A stretch of 64,000 nt of DNA. Source: Solirubrum puertoriconensis. Its GTDB lineage: Bacteria > Bacteroidota > Bacteroidia > Cytophagales > Hymenobacteraceae. Under the pieces are notes generated by a model. The model was not told the origin of the DNA. It made no database searches and saw only the letters and a program-made list of their open reading frames with translations. Within the stretch, counting starts at the first letter, position 1. Each line of letters opens with the position of its first letter. The position numbers and the translations under genes were made by a program. Shown here piece after piece: positions 46,278-54,895 of the stretch. Location of the stretch: positions 1,485,888 through 1,549,887 of the forward strand of contig NZ_LNAL01000008.1 in NCBI RefSeq assembly GCF_001483135.1. Direction: 5' to 3'.

Positions 46278-46292
46278 CCAAGATTATCTTGG
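46278..46292. promoter_or_regulatory. Palindrome upstream of the FAD protein gene
   Basis: CCAAGATTATCTTGG has perfect 7-bp arms around a single T and lies 17-31 nt before the ATG at 46261. The size and position fit an operator; the cognate regulator is not known. Confidence 0.45.
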
Positions 46293-46368
46293 GCATGGAT
46301 CCGAAAAAAGGAAATTTTCCGGACTCTGCCCACCTAGGGCTCACAAGCTGCGGGCGCGGCGGTCCGTC

Positions 46369-47334
46369 CTACAGATACGCGTTCGGCACCAAAAAGTCGC
46401 GCACGTACTCGCTAATGCCGTCTTCGAGGCGCGTGAAGGGCCGCGCGTAGCCAATGCTGCGCAGCTTGCTCATGTCGGCCTGCGTGAAGTATTGATAGGT
46501 GTCGCGGATGTCCTCGGGCGTATCCTTGAACTTGATGTCGGCCGTTTTGTCAAGCGCGGCGAAGGTGTTCAGGGCTAGGTCCAAGAAAGTGCGGGCCTCG
46601 CCAGTGCCTAGGTTGTAGATGCCCGAGTTGCGGCGGTGATGCATCAGGAACACGCACACATCGGTAAGGTCGCGCACGTAAATGAAGTCGCGCATTTGCT
46701 CGCCGTCGGCAAACTTGGGGTTGTGCGAGCGGAACAGCTCCATCGAGCCCGTGCGCTGCACCTGCTGAAAGGTGTGGAATATCACCGAAGCCATGCGGCC
46801 CTTGTGGTACTCGTTGGGACCGTACACGTTGAAAAACTTCAGGCCCGCCCAGAAAAACGGTTTCTCTTCCTGCTGAATAGCCCAGTTGTCGAAGTCGTTT
46901 TTGGAGTCGCCGTAGGGGTTTAGCGGGCGCAGCAGCGGCAGCAGGGCTTCGTCGTCGGAGTAGCCGAGGGTGCCCGAGCCGTAGGTAGCCGCCGAGGAGG
47001 CGTACACCAGCGGCAGGTTGTAGCGCACGCAAGCCTGCCACATCTGCTTGCTGTAGTTCAGGTTCAGCAAATCGAACACGGCCTTGTCTTGCTCGGCTGT
47101 GTCGGTGCGGGCGCCTAGGTGGAAGATAAACTCCACCTGCTCGTGATTCTTGTCGAGCCACTCGAAAAACTCGTTGCGGTCTACGAACTCGCGCAGGCGC
47201 TTGCCTTTCAGGTTCGGCATCTTCTTCTCCACCGAGAAGTTATCCACCGCTACCACGTCGTTGAAGCCATCGGCATTGAGCCGGCTTACCAAGCAGCTGC
47301 CGATAAAGCCCGCTGCGCCCGTCACGATAATCAT
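46369..47334 (-). CDS. hldD: ADP-glyceromanno-heptose 6-epimerase
   Basis: 321 aa NAD(P)-dependent short-chain-type epimerase. TGAAGFIGS (residues 5-13) binds the cofactor and YGDSK (Tyr141, Lys145) supplies the catalytic pair. It converts ADP-D-glycero-D-manno-heptose to the L,D form for lipopolysaccharide core synthesis. Length and motifs match HldD/RfaD. No other heptose genes are adjacent. A good -7 element on the leftward strand (TACCTTTG) lies 26-33 nt upstream of the start. Confidence 0.9.
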   Translation of the reverse strand: MIIVTGAAGFIGSCLVSRLNADGFNDVVAVDNFSVEKKMPNLKGKRLREFVDRNEFFEWLDKNHEQVEFIFHLGARTDTAEQDKAVFDLLNLNYSKQMWQACVRYNLPLVYASSAATYGSGTLGYSDDEALLPLLRPLNPYGDSKNDFDNWAIQQEEKPFFWAGLKFFNVYGPNEYHKGRMASVIFHTFQQVQRTGSMELFRSHNPKFADGEQMRDFIYVRDLTDVCVFLMHHRRNSGIYNLGTGEARTFLDLALNTFAALDKTADIKFKDTPEDIRDTYQYFTQADMSKLRSIGYARPFTRLEDGISEYVRDFLVPNAYL

Positions 47335-47359
47335 AAGCTCAGAGTCGTTTTCTGTGGCG

Positions 47360-47367
47360 CAAAGGTA
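47360..47367 (-). promoter_or_regulatory. -7 element (TACCTTTG) of hldD
   Basis: An exact TAnnTTTG match on the minus strand, expected start near 47353, 20 nt before the hldD ATG. A TTG lies 13 nt further upstream (47381-47383), closer than usual, so only the -7 half is strong. Confidence 0.55.
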
Positions 47368-47441
47368 GGGTTACCGTTGGCAATGATGGGCTGCCCACCT
47401 AGGCTTGGTTGCAAAAGCATTGCTTCAGCCGGAAGAAGACT

Positions 47442-47477
47442 AAAAAAGCCTGCCACCGCGCGCAGCGGTAGCAGGCT
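47442..47477 (-). terminator. Terminator of dps
   Basis: AGCCTGC(T/C)ACCGC pairs across the loop with GCGGT(A/G)GCAGGCT, and TTTTTTAG follows in the leftward direction, about 25 nt past the dps stop at 47501. Confidence 0.75.
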
Positions 47478-47500
47478 TGCACAGCAATTTTAGAAGCAGC

Positions 47501-47974
47501 TTACCCTAGGTAAGCGCCGTACATCCACACCTCTTTCTCCTGCTGGCGAATGTAGTCGCTCATGAGGGCGCCCGTGCCTTCGTCGTTGGCCTCGCCGGCC
47601 AGCTCAAACAACTCACGCTCGAGCGAAATCAAAGCCTGAAAGTTTTGCAGCACCGTTTGGATAGCCTCTTTCCCACCCGAAATGTTGGTGGCCTCTTTGA
47701 TGGTGGCCGTGTTCAGGTAATCGGTAAACGAGTGCAGTGGGCGGTGGCCCAGCGTAAGAATACGCTCGGCGATTTCGTCAATTTTGGTGAGGGCATCGGT
47801 GTAGATTTCCTCAAACTTGGCGTGCAGCTCGAAGAACTTTTCGCCTTTAATGTTCCAGTGAAAGCCGCGGGCGTTGATATAAAAAATCTGGTAGTTGGCC
47901 AGCAGCTTGTTGAGTCCGGTGGCGAGTTCTTGAACCTGGGCGGTGTCGAGGCCGATTTGGTTTTTAGTGCTCAT
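47501..47974 (-). CDS. dps: Dps family ferritin-like DNA-protection protein
   Basis: 157 aa from the ATG at 47974. The ferroxidase ligands His39, His51, Asp66 and Glu70 are all present in FHW, LHAKF and IDEIAE motifs, as in Listeria-type Dps. It forms a dodecamer that oxidises and stores iron and shields DNA in stationary phase. The open frame extends to 48136, but those 54 residues are not Dps-like. It is divergent from the B12 operon, sharing about 240 bp of upstream DNA. No exact TAnnTTTG was seen for it. Confidence 0.92.
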   Translation of the reverse strand: MSTKNQIGLDTAQVQELATGLNKLLANYQIFYINARGFHWNIKGEKFFELHAKFEEIYTDALTKIDEIAERILTLGHRPLHSFTDYLNTATIKEATNISGGKEAIQTVLQNFQALISLERELFELAGEANDEGTGALMSDYIRQQEKEVWMYGAYLG

Positions 47975-48217
47975 CGTGTTTGGAATGGATTGGTCGATAA
48001 GAAGTGCAGTGGCGGCCGGTAAGCAGGCCGAAACGCCTGGCTGCGGCGCCGCGTGCTTTAGGGCTACAAGTGTGAAACGGGCTGTTTGGTTATTGCTGAA
48101 GGCAGTTGTACAAGCGTACGTTGGCCCAGCAAACAACGAAATGCTCTACGCTGCGGCGCACCGAGAGTTCCGGCCGAGCTCGGCATGCGCGTAAGCCGAG
48201 CGGCCCGAAGTTTCCGC

Positions 48218-48225
48218 TACCTTTG
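48218..48225 (+). promoter_or_regulatory. -7 element (TACCTTTG) of the B12 operon
   Basis: An exact match to TAnnTTTG, 36 nt ahead of the riboswitch P1 arm. Expected start near 48232. No TTG at the usual spacing, so the -33 half is weak. Confidence 0.55.
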
Positions 48226-48260
48226 GCCCACTGTTTCTTGGTTGAGTTTACAACCAAACA

Positions 48261-48430
48261 GCGGCAGGTGCCCGGCCCTAGGTCGGGCTTAAAAAGGGAA
48301 TCGGGTGCAACTCCCGAACAGACGCGCTACTGTAAGTACCCGCTAGCCAAGTCTTTTCGAGCAAGCCATTGCCCCGCACCTAGGGGCGAGAAGGCCGGAA
48401 GGATGGTACAAGTCAGGAGACCTGCCCGCC
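48261..48430 (+). promoter_or_regulatory. Cobalamin (AdoCbl) riboswitch
   Basis: The P1 stem pairs GCGGCAGGT with ACCTGCC, and the B12 box AGTCAGGAGACCTGCC lies at 48411-48426. Between them are the conserved core (AAAGGGAA, GGTGCAACTCCCGAAC, CTACTGTAAGT) and the GCCA motif. An expression platform of about 200 nt separates it from cobT (48638), with GC-rich hairpins that could hide the start. When B12 is plentiful it should lower expression of the cobT-cobS-cobC genes and perhaps of the uptake genes behind them. CCTAGG occurs twice within loops. Confidence 0.93.
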
Positions 48431-48637
48431 GCTGCTTGGGTGACGCCTTCGCGCCTACAAGGCCGTCATCAGGTAAGGAGAGCAGCCGCCATGCGCTGCC
48501 GTGCAGCTTTTTGCCGAAGCTGCACCAGCGCCGTTGGGTGCCTTGCCTGTTGGCTATTTGAGGAAAGCGGAGCGCACGGCAAACCAACTGGGCGGCAAGT
48601 GTTCGGTGGCCTTTCGGCCAGCCCTTTTCTCTGTTTG

Positions 48638-49744
48638 ATGACGCCTCTTTCCCTAGGTTCCAACTTGTTTGCGGTGCCCGTGCCGCCTCTGGTGCCGGCC
48701 GGTAGCACGCTGCCCGCCGCTGTGCAGCACCGCATCGATGCCAAAACCAAACCCTTGGGTGCCCTAGGTCAGCTCGAAGACCTAGCTCAGCAAATTTGCC
48801 TTGTGCAGCAAACCCTTACGCCCACGCTGCAGCGGCCGCACCTAATAGTATTTGCCGCCGACCACGGCATTGCCGCCGAAGGCGTAAGCCCGTACCCCGC
48901 CGAAGTAACCGGCCAAATGGTGCGCAATTTCGCCGCGGGCGGTGCAGCCATCAACGTGTTCTGCCGGCAACACGGCTTGGCGCTGCAAGTTGTAAACGCC
49001 GGCGTAGCCACCGCCCTGGCCGATGTGCCCGGTGTGCGCAATGCGAGGGTAGGAGCCGGTACGCGCAGCTTTCTGCACCAAGCGGCTATGTCGGAGGCCG
49101 AGTGCCAGCAGGCCCTGAACGCCGGTGCAGCCATCATTGATGAGCTGCACGCCGCCGGCTGCAACGTAGTAGGCTTCGGCGAAATGGGCATTGGTAATAC
49201 TTCCTCGGCGGCGGTGCTGCTGCACGTGCTCACGGGGCTGCCGCTGGCGCAGTGCGTAGGCCGCGGTACCGGCCTCGACGATGCCGGCCTGCAGCGCAAG
49301 CTCGCGGTGCTTACCCAAGCCGTAGCCGCCCACCCCGAAGTATCGGCCGATAACCCCTTGCAAATGCTGGCTACGTTCGGCGGCTTCGAAATAGCGCAGC
49401 TTTGCGGCGCTATGTACCGCGCCGCCGCCCGGCGCATGCTGGTGCTGGTCGATGGCTTCATCGTGAGTGCCGCGCTGCTGGTGGCGACCCGCCTCGAGCC
49501 AACCGTGCTCGACTATTGCGTGTTCTGCACCCAATCGGCCGAAGCCGGGCACCGCCATTTGCTCGCGGCCCTAGGTGCCCGCCCGCTGCTGCAGTTGGGC
49601 TTGCGCCTGGGCGAGGGCACGGGCTGCGCGTTGGCGTACCCGTTGGTGCAGTCGGCGGTAGCATTCCTGAACGAAATGGCTTCCTTCGAAAGCGCCGGCG
49701 TAAGCACGGCCACCGCGGAGGTACCAGCTGCCGAAGCTCGATGA
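48638..49744 (+). CDS. cobT: Nicotinate-nucleotide--dimethylbenzimidazole phosphoribosyltransferase
   Basis: 368 aa; makes alpha-ribazole phosphate from dimethylbenzimidazole and NaMN for the lower ligand of B12. [16 protein letters not shown] and [14 protein letters not shown] are conserved. The catalytic base is Glu326 in RLGEGTGCA, matching E317 of Salmonella. I chose the ATG at 48638; the open frame to 48440 runs back into the riboswitch. It overlaps cobS by 4 nt (ATGA), so the pair is coupled. Confidence 0.95.
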   Translation: MTPLSLGSNLFAVPVPPLVPAGSTLPAAVQHRIDAKTKPLGALGQLEDLAQQICLVQQTLTPTLQRPHLIVFAADHGIAAEGVSPYPAEVTGQMVRNFAAGGAAINVFCRQHGLALQVVNAGVATALADVPGVRNARVGAGTRSFLHQAAMSEAECQQALNAGAAIIDELHAAGCNVVGFGEMGIGNTSSAAVLLHVLTGLPLAQCVGRGTGLDDAGLQRKLAVLTQAVAAHPEVSADNPLQMLATFGGFEIAQLCGAMYRAAARRMLVLVDGFIVSAALLVATRLEPTVLDYCVFCTQSAEAGHRHLLAALGARPLLQLGLRLGEGTGCALAYPLVQSAVAFLNEMASFESAGVSTATAEVPAAEAR

Positions 49745-50541
49745 AACAGTGGCTCCGCACCCAAGTAGAGCTGCTGCTGACGGCCGTAATGTTCTACACC
49801 CGTATACCCTGCCCAAGCTGGATTGGCCACTCCGAGGAACTGCTTAACCGCTCCACCATTTACTTCCCGCTGATTGGCTGGCTGGTGGGCGCCGCCTCGG
49901 CCGCGGTGTACCTAGGCGCGGCTTACTTGTGGGGCTCGGCCATCGGCTTGCTCCTGAGCATGGTGGCTTCGGTGCTGATTACCGGCGCTTTCCACGAAGA
50001 CGGCTTTGCCGACGTGTGCGACGGTTTCGGCGGAGGCTGGACAAGCGGCCGCATCCTCGAAATCATGAAGGATAGCCGCGTGGGCACCTACGGCGTAGTG
50101 GGCTTGGGCTTGCTGATGGCGACCAAGTTTGGCGCTTTGTATCAGGTCGGCAGCGCCGAGTCGGCTATCCGGGCCTCCATCCCCTTGTTGCTGCTGGTAG
50201 CGCACCCGCTAAGCCGCCTTACGGCGCTCAGCTTCGTATTCACGCATCAGTACGCCCGCGAAAACGACGACGCCAAGGCCAAGCCCGTAGCCAAAGCCCT
50301 CGACCTAGGTCGGCTGTTGACGGCCAGTGCCTGGGGCTTGCTGCCGTTGCTGGTGTGGGTGGCCTACGCCCAAAACCCGGGCATGCTGCTGGTGCTGTTG
50401 CCGCTGGCTATCCTGCAAATAGTGCTGGGCCGGTGGTTTCAGCGCTGGATTGGCGGCTACACCGGCGACTGCCTCGGGGCTACTCAGCAGTTGGCCGAAG
50501 TGCTGATCTACTTGTTTTTCACCGCCCGTATTTGGTTTTAA
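49741..50541 (+). CDS. cobS: Adenosylcobinamide-GDP ribazoletransferase (cobalamin synthase)
   Basis: 266 aa inner-membrane protein with about six hydrophobic segments. The family motif [15 protein letters not shown] with KDSRVGTYG downstream binds the substrate and metal. It joins alpha-ribazole or its phosphate to adenosylcobinamide-GDP as the last step of nucleotide-loop assembly. It overlaps cobT by 4 nt and cobC by 1 nt. Confidence 0.94.
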   Translation: MKQWLRTQVELLLTAVMFYTRIPCPSWIGHSEELLNRSTIYFPLIGWLVGAASAAVYLGAAYLWGSAIGLLLSMVASVLITGAFHEDGFADVCDGFGGGWTSGRILEIMKDSRVGTYGVVGLGLLMATKFGALYQVGSAESAIRASIPLLLLVAHPLSRLTALSFVFTHQYARENDDAKAKPVAKALDLGRLLTASAWGLLPLLVWVAYAQNPGMLLVLLPLAILQIVLGRWFQRWIGGYTGDCLGATQQLAEVLIYLFFTARIWF

Positions 50542-51125
50542 TGGCTGCTCCGCTGCTCGATGTTTACCTGATCCGCCACACAGCAGTAGCCACGCCCGGC
50601 CTCTGCTACGGCCACCACGATGTGGGCCTGGCCGACAGCTTTGCCGATGAGGTAGCCGCGCTTCAAGCCAAGCTGCCCGTAGCACCAGACCGGGGCTATC
50701 GGGCATTCACCAGCCCATCGTCGCGCTGCCAGCAACTGGCGCACACCGTTGCCGGCAGCGCCACCCCCGACGAACGCCTGCGCGAAATGCACTTTGGCGC
50801 TTGGGAAAACCGCATGTGGAACGAGCTGCCCGAGGCCGAGCTCACGCCCTGGATGGCCGACTACGTAACCGTGGCGCCGCCCGCCGGCGAAACCTTTCAG
50901 CAGCTGCAAGACCGCGCCACGGAGTTTTTGGCCGAGCTGCCGCAACTCTCTCCCGAGGCCGGGCCCGTGCTGGTGTTTACCCACGGCGGCGTAATTAGGG
51001 CTATGCTGGCGCACTGCCTGGGCTACCCGCTGCGCAATGCCTTTCAGGTTACTATCGATTTCGCTTCGGTTACGCAGCTTACCCATCAGCATGGGCGCTG
51101 GCAGGTGCGCACCGTCAACCGCTAA
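50541..51125 (+). CDS. cobC: Alpha-ribazole phosphatase, histidine phosphatase family
   Basis: 194 aa. The RHT motif (LIRHTAVATPG) holds the phospho-His near residue 12, with FTSPSSRCQQLA and the late FTHGGVIRAML as further active-site pieces; EMHFGAWENR is typical of the phosphoglycerate-mutase-like fold. It removes the phosphate from alpha-ribazole phosphate in B12 assembly. The start overlaps the cobS stop by one base, so it belongs to the same operon. Confidence 0.9.
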   Translation: MAAPLLDVYLIRHTAVATPGLCYGHHDVGLADSFADEVAALQAKLPVAPDRGYRAFTSPSSRCQQLAHTVAGSATPDERLREMHFGAWENRMWNELPEAELTPWMADYVTVAPPAGETFQQLQDRATEFLAELPQLSPEAGPVLVFTHGGVIRAMLAHCLGYPLRNAFQVTIDFASVTQLTHQHGRWQVRTVNR

Positions 51126-51179
51126 ACAGTACCTAGGGGCAAGGCTTTGCTTGCCGCTCACCTTCACTTATCTGCGCTC

Positions 51180-51187
51180 TACCTTTG
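51180..51187 (+). promoter_or_regulatory. -7 element (TACCTTTG) at the btuF-like gene
   Basis: An exact TAnnTTTG match whose expected start point coincides with or just precedes the ATG at 51194, so a btuF message started here would be leaderless. The only nearby -33 candidates (51146, 51151) are too far away. It would let the uptake genes be expressed without riboswitch read-through. Confidence 0.5.
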
Positions 51188-51193
51188 CTAGCC

Positions 51194-52099
51194 ATGCGCT
51201 ATCTGTACTCGCTGTTGCTCGGTCTTTCGCTGGCAGCTTGCTCCCAAGCTCCTGATTCGGCCAACGCATCCAAAACCGCTGCTGCGGTGCCCGCGCGCAT
51301 CACCGTCACCGACGACCTAGGCCGCACCGTCACCATCCCGTCGCGCCCGAAACGCGTAATGGCCCTAGCGGCCTCCATGACGGAAATGCTCTTCGCCGTA
51401 GCCGACAGCAACACCATCATTGCCCGCACCCAAGCCTGCGACTATCCGGCCGCGGCGCTGCGCAAGCCCAAAGTCAACAGCTACCCCGTCGATTTTGAAA
51501 CCATTGTTGGCATGCATCCCGATGTAGTGTTCACAATTGAGGGCATGACCAGCGCCGCCGATGCCGCCCGCCTGCAGCAGTTGGGCGTGCCGGTGTACTA
51601 CCAGCGTTACCGCCGCGTCGAGGACATCTTCCGCGGCCTCCGCGACCTAGGCCGCATCCTGGGCCGCGAAGCGCAAGCCGAATATCTCACTGATTCGCTT
51701 ACCCGCGAACTGGCCAGCTTGCCTACCACTGCCGGCCCCAAGCCGCGCACCTTGGCCATAACCTGGATCGACCCCATTTACGCCTACGGCCGCAATACCC
51801 TGTTCACCGACAAAATCCGGCTGGCCGGTGGCCAAAACGCCCTGCAGGATTCGTTTCCGCAGCCTTACCCGGCGCTTACCCGCGAATACATTCTCAAGCT
51901 GAACCCAGATGTGCTCATCGGCGGGCGGTTTGGCAAGCTCGATAGCACGTTTTTCCGCATGTACCCCGAGCTGCGCCGCATCAAGGCTTACCAAACGCGG
52001 CAGGTGTACCCCGTTGATGGCGACCTGATGGCCCGCCCCAGCCCGCGCGTTATCCAATCCGTACGCGAGCTACACCGTTTGCTGCACCCCAATACATGA
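51194..52099 (+). CDS. btuF: Corrinoid ABC transporter substrate-binding lipoprotein, BtuF-like
   Basis: 301 aa with lipobox LSLAAC (Cys16). The periplasmic-binding fold of iron-siderophore/B12 type is visible: ITVTDDLGRTVTIPSRPKRV, then SMTEMLFAVADSN and NPDVLIGGRFGKL. The position right after cobC and before a FecCD permease supports cobalamin or cobinamide as ligand; by sequence alone a siderophore is possible. The frame overlaps btuC by 4 nt. Confidence 0.85.
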   Translation: MRYLYSLLLGLSLAACSQAPDSANASKTAAAVPARITVTDDLGRTVTIPSRPKRVMALAASMTEMLFAVADSNTIIARTQACDYPAAALRKPKVNSYPVDFETIVGMHPDVVFTIEGMTSAADAARLQQLGVPVYYQRYRRVEDIFRGLRDLGRILGREAQAEYLTDSLTRELASLPTTAGPKPRTLAITWIDPIYAYGRNTLFTDKIRLAGGQNALQDSFPQPYPALTREYILKLNPDVLIGGRFGKLDSTFFRMYPELRRIKAYQTRQVYPVDGDLMARPSPRVIQSVRELHRLLHPNT

Positions 52100-53100
52100 G
52101 CCGTCGTGCGCCGCTGCTTTTTGGGTTTACCCTAGTAGCCGCCCTTGGGCTGCTGCTGATAGGTATGCGCCTGGGCAGCATCGAAAGCGCCGATTATGCC
52201 ACGCTCTGGCAAGCCCTGCAGCGCTACGATGCCGACAACCCAGCGCACTTGGTGCTCATCGAACTGCGCTTGCCAAGGTTGTTGCTGGCCCTGCTGGCTG
52301 GCGGAGGCTTAGCTCTGAGCGGCTACCTCATGCAAGCCATGGTAAACAACCCACTTGCCGACCCGTACTTGCTCGGCACGGCCTCGGGCGCCTCCTTAGG
52401 TGCATTGGTGGTGAGTGTGTTGTTGCCGGCCGCTAGCACCATCACACCCTGGATTTTGCCGATTGGTAGCTTAGCCGGAGCCGCGGGCGCCACCCTGCTG
52501 GTCATCGGCATCGGCTCGCGGCGCGGCCGCCTCATTCCCGCGCAATTGCTCCTAGCCGGGGTAGCTGTAGCCTCCATGCTCAACGCCCTAGGTGGCCTCA
52601 TCATATTTCAGGCCCAAACCGATTCGCAGCTGCGCGCGGCCGTGTCGTGGGCATTTGGAAGCCTGGAGCGTGCTGGCTGGGCATTGCTTACCGGGCCAGC
52701 CATTGTGGTAGTCATCGGCCTAAGCTTGGCTTGGGTGCTGCGGCGTCACTTGAATATCCTGATGTTAGGGGAGGAGCGGGCCGCTGCCCTAGGTCTTGAT
52801 GTGGGCCGCACCCGCTGGACCTTACTCCTGGCCGCCAGCGGCATTACGGCCGGGGTAGTGGCGCTGTGCGGGCCGCTGGGCTTCGTGGGCCTGATTGTAC
52901 CGCACATCACCCGCGGGTTGCTCGGTGTTACGGGCCGACTCAACGTGGCTTTCTGTGCTTTGCTCGGCGGCACGTTTTTGCTGGCCTGCGATTTGCTAGC
53001 CCGCTGGCTGTACCCGCCAGCCGGTTTGCCGGTTGGGCTGATAACGGCCCTGTTCGGCGTACCGTTCTTCGTATATTTGCTGCGGAAAAAGGGAGCTTAA
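52096..53100 (+). CDS. btuC: FecCD/BtuC-type ABC transporter permease
   Basis: 334 aa with about nine to ten membrane helices. Family motifs include LIELRLPRLLLALLAGGGLALSG, NPLADPYLLGTASGASLGAL and GLIVPHITRGLLG. It forms the inner-membrane pore for the BtuF ligand. The btuD-type ATPase that normally follows is absent: the next gene is QueD-like, 86 nt downstream, so the ATPase must be encoded elsewhere. Confidence 0.9.
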   Translation: MSRRAPLLFGFTLVAALGLLLIGMRLGSIESADYATLWQALQRYDADNPAHLVLIELRLPRLLLALLAGGGLALSGYLMQAMVNNPLADPYLLGTASGASLGALVVSVLLPAASTITPWILPIGSLAGAAGATLLVIGIGSRRGRLIPAQLLLAGVAVASMLNALGGLIIFQAQTDSQLRAAVSWAFGSLERAGWALLTGPAIVVVIGLSLAWVLRRHLNILMLGEERAAALGLDVGRTRWTLLLAASGITAGVVALCGPLGFVGLIVPHITRGLLGVTGRLNVAFCALLGGTFLLACDLLARWLYPPAGLPVGLITALFGVPFFVYLLRKKGA

Positions 53101-53186
53101 GGAATTGCGCACCCGGCGCGACTTGGTAACGACGTACTAGCACGGCGGCTGAGTGTTCCGGCTCCCCCGTCTCTAAGCGCCTCCCA

Positions 53187-53606
53187 ATGATTTACCTCAG
53201 CCGCCAGGAGCACTTCAACGCCGCTCACAAGCTCTACAACCCCAGCTGGAGCGAGGAGCGCAACAAGGAAGTGTTCGGGCCTTGCGCCAATACCAATTGG
53301 CACGGACATAACTACGACCTCATCGTTACGGTAAAGGGCCAGCCCGACCCCGAAACCGGTTTTGTGGTCGATTTGAAAGCCCTCAGCGTGCTCATCCGCG
53401 AGCATATCGTGCGCCACGTCGATCATAAGAACCTGAACCTCGACGTGCCCTTTATGGCTGGCAAGCTGGCCAGCACCGAAAACCTGGCTCTGGCTTTCTG
53501 GGAGATTCTGCAGCGCGAGTTACCGAGCATCACCAGCACGGCGCAGCTCCACTGCGTTAAGATTTACGAAACGCCCCGCAACTTCGTCGAATACTACGGC
53601 GAGTAA
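53187..53606 (+). CDS. queD: 6-pyruvoyl-tetrahydropterin synthase / QueD family
   Basis: 139 aa. The zinc ligands sit in HFNAAH and WHGHNY, and the catalytic Cys in GPCANTNWHGHNYDL. These define the T-fold enzyme that makes 6-carboxy-tetrahydropterin (queuosine) or 6-pyruvoyl-tetrahydropterin. No other queuosine gene is nearby, so the pathway assignment is inferred. It follows btuC by 86 nt and precedes lpxB by about 90 nt. Confidence 0.88.
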   Translation: MIYLSRQEHFNAAHKLYNPSWSEERNKEVFGPCANTNWHGHNYDLIVTVKGQPDPETGFVVDLKALSVLIREHIVRHVDHKNLNLDVPFMAGKLASTENLALAFWEILQRELPSITSTAQLHCVKIYETPRNFVEYYGE

Positions 53607-53619
53607 CCAATTCTGGACG

Positions 53620-53687
53620 CTGAATTATGGATTCTGAGTCAATCAGGATTCTGCCTAGGCCATCAGAATTCAGAATTCATAATTCAG
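53620..53687. repeat. AT-rich inverted repeat in the lpxB leader
   Basis: CTGAATTATGGATTCTG (53620-53636) and CAGAATTCATAATTCAG (53671-53687) are complementary at 16 of 17 positions, with extra GAATTC/AGAATTC copies between and after them. It forms a long AT-rich hairpin between the queD stop and the lpxB start, in otherwise GC-rich DNA. Looks like a dispersed repeat or a MITE-like remnant. Confidence 0.7.
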
Positions 53688-53698
53688 AATTCAACTAC

Positions 53699-54811
53699 GT
53701 GAAGTACTACCTGATTGCCGGCGAACGGTCCGGCGACTTCCACGCCGCACGCCTCATGCGCGCCCTGAAGCAGCAAGACTCTACCGCGGAGTTTCGCTGC
53801 TGGGGTGGCGATATGATGAAAGAAGCCGGTGGCGAGCTGGTGCACCACTACGATGAAATGGCCATTATGGGCTTCGTAGAGGCAGCAACCAGCGTGTTCA
53901 AGTTTCGACGTTTCCTGAAAGAAGCTGAGCGGGATTTGCTAGCCAATAAGCCGCACGTGCTCATTTTAGTCGACTACGCCGGCTTCAATATGCGCGTGGC
54001 CAAGTTTGCCAAAGCGCACGGCATAAAGGTTTTCTATTACATTTCGCCGAAGATCTGGGCCTGGAACCAGAGCCGCGTGCACAAGATCAAGCAACTGGTC
54101 GACCGCATGTTCGTAATTCTGCCCTTCGAGCAGGAGTTCTACAAGCGCTTCGATTATGAGGTTGACTACATCGGCAACCCCACCGCCGATGCTGTGCACG
54201 AGCACCCCGCACCAACCGACTTCCACCAGCGCAACGGCTTCGACCCGCAGCGGCCCATTATTGCGGTGCTGCCCGGCTCGCGCAAGCAGGAAATCGAGGA
54301 GATGCTGTTCGAGATGCTGCGCATTCTGCCGCCGTTCCTCGATTACCAATTTGTGGTAGCTGGCGTTTCGAACCTCGACAAAGCCTACTATCACCACTTT
54401 GAGCGCAACAACGTGCGCATCGTGTTCGAGCAAACCTACGATTTGCTCCGCCACGCCAAAGCCGCCATCGTGACCAGCGGCACTGCCACGCTCGAAACGG
54501 CTTTGTTTGATGTGCCGCAGGTGGTTTGCTACCGCACCAGCACTATTTCGTACCGCATCGGTAAGGCCGTAATCAAGGTGCCCTACATTTCCTTGGTGAA
54601 CCTGATTGCTGGCCGCCAGGTGGTGAAGGAGCTAATCCAAGGCGAATTCAATGCCCGTAACCTCGTGGCCGAGTTGCATCGCCTGCTCGAAGACGAGGCA
54701 TACATTTCCGAGGTGAAAACCGGCTACGGCGAAATCCGCGAAAAGCTGGGCCGGCAGAACTCCGCTCAAAAAGCTGCCGAGCTGATGGTTGGCTATTTGC
54801 TTACGCGCTAG
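53699..54811 (+). CDS. lpxB: Lipid-A-disaccharide synthase
   Basis: 370 aa from the GTG at 53699 (VKYYLIAGERSGDFHAARL). Condenses UDP-diacylglucosamine with lipid X to make the lipid A disaccharide at the inner membrane. Motifs: GERSGD near the N-terminus, then YYISPKIWAWNQSRVHKIK and the UDP-binding TSGTATLETALF. The ATG at 53627 used by the longest frame lies inside an inverted repeat and codes residues unlike LpxB, so I prefer the GTG. A perfect 19-bp terminator follows. Confidence 0.92.
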   Translation: MKYYLIAGERSGDFHAARLMRALKQQDSTAEFRCWGGDMMKEAGGELVHHYDEMAIMGFVEAATSVFKFRRFLKEAERDLLANKPHVLILVDYAGFNMRVAKFAKAHGIKVFYYISPKIWAWNQSRVHKIKQLVDRMFVILPFEQEFYKRFDYEVDYIGNPTADAVHEHPAPTDFHQRNGFDPQRPIIAVLPGSRKQEIEEMLFEMLRILPPFLDYQFVVAGVSNLDKAYYHHFERNNVRIVFEQTYDLLRHAKAAIVTSGTATLETALFDVPQVVCYRTSTISYRIGKAVIKVPYISLVNLIAGRQVVKELIQGEFNARNLVAELHRLLEDEAYISEVKTGYGEIREKLGRQNSAQKAAELMVGYLLTR

Positions 54812-54836
54812 GCTCTTAGCCTCCTAGGTGCCGAAA

Positions 54837-54876
54837 CAAGAAGGGCTCCGGATCAACTGATCCGGAGCCCTTCTTG
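54837..54876. terminator. Bidirectional terminator between lpxB and clpX
   Basis: A 19-bp perfect stem (CAAGAAGGGCTCCGGATCA) with a 2-nt AC loop separates the two convergent genes. Confidence 0.85.
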
Positions 54877-54895
54877 TTGGTAAGCATTTGCCAAC

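Noticed and set aside
48440..48637. N-terminal extension of cobT
   Set aside because: Overlaps the riboswitch expression platform; conserved CobT sequence begins at 48638.
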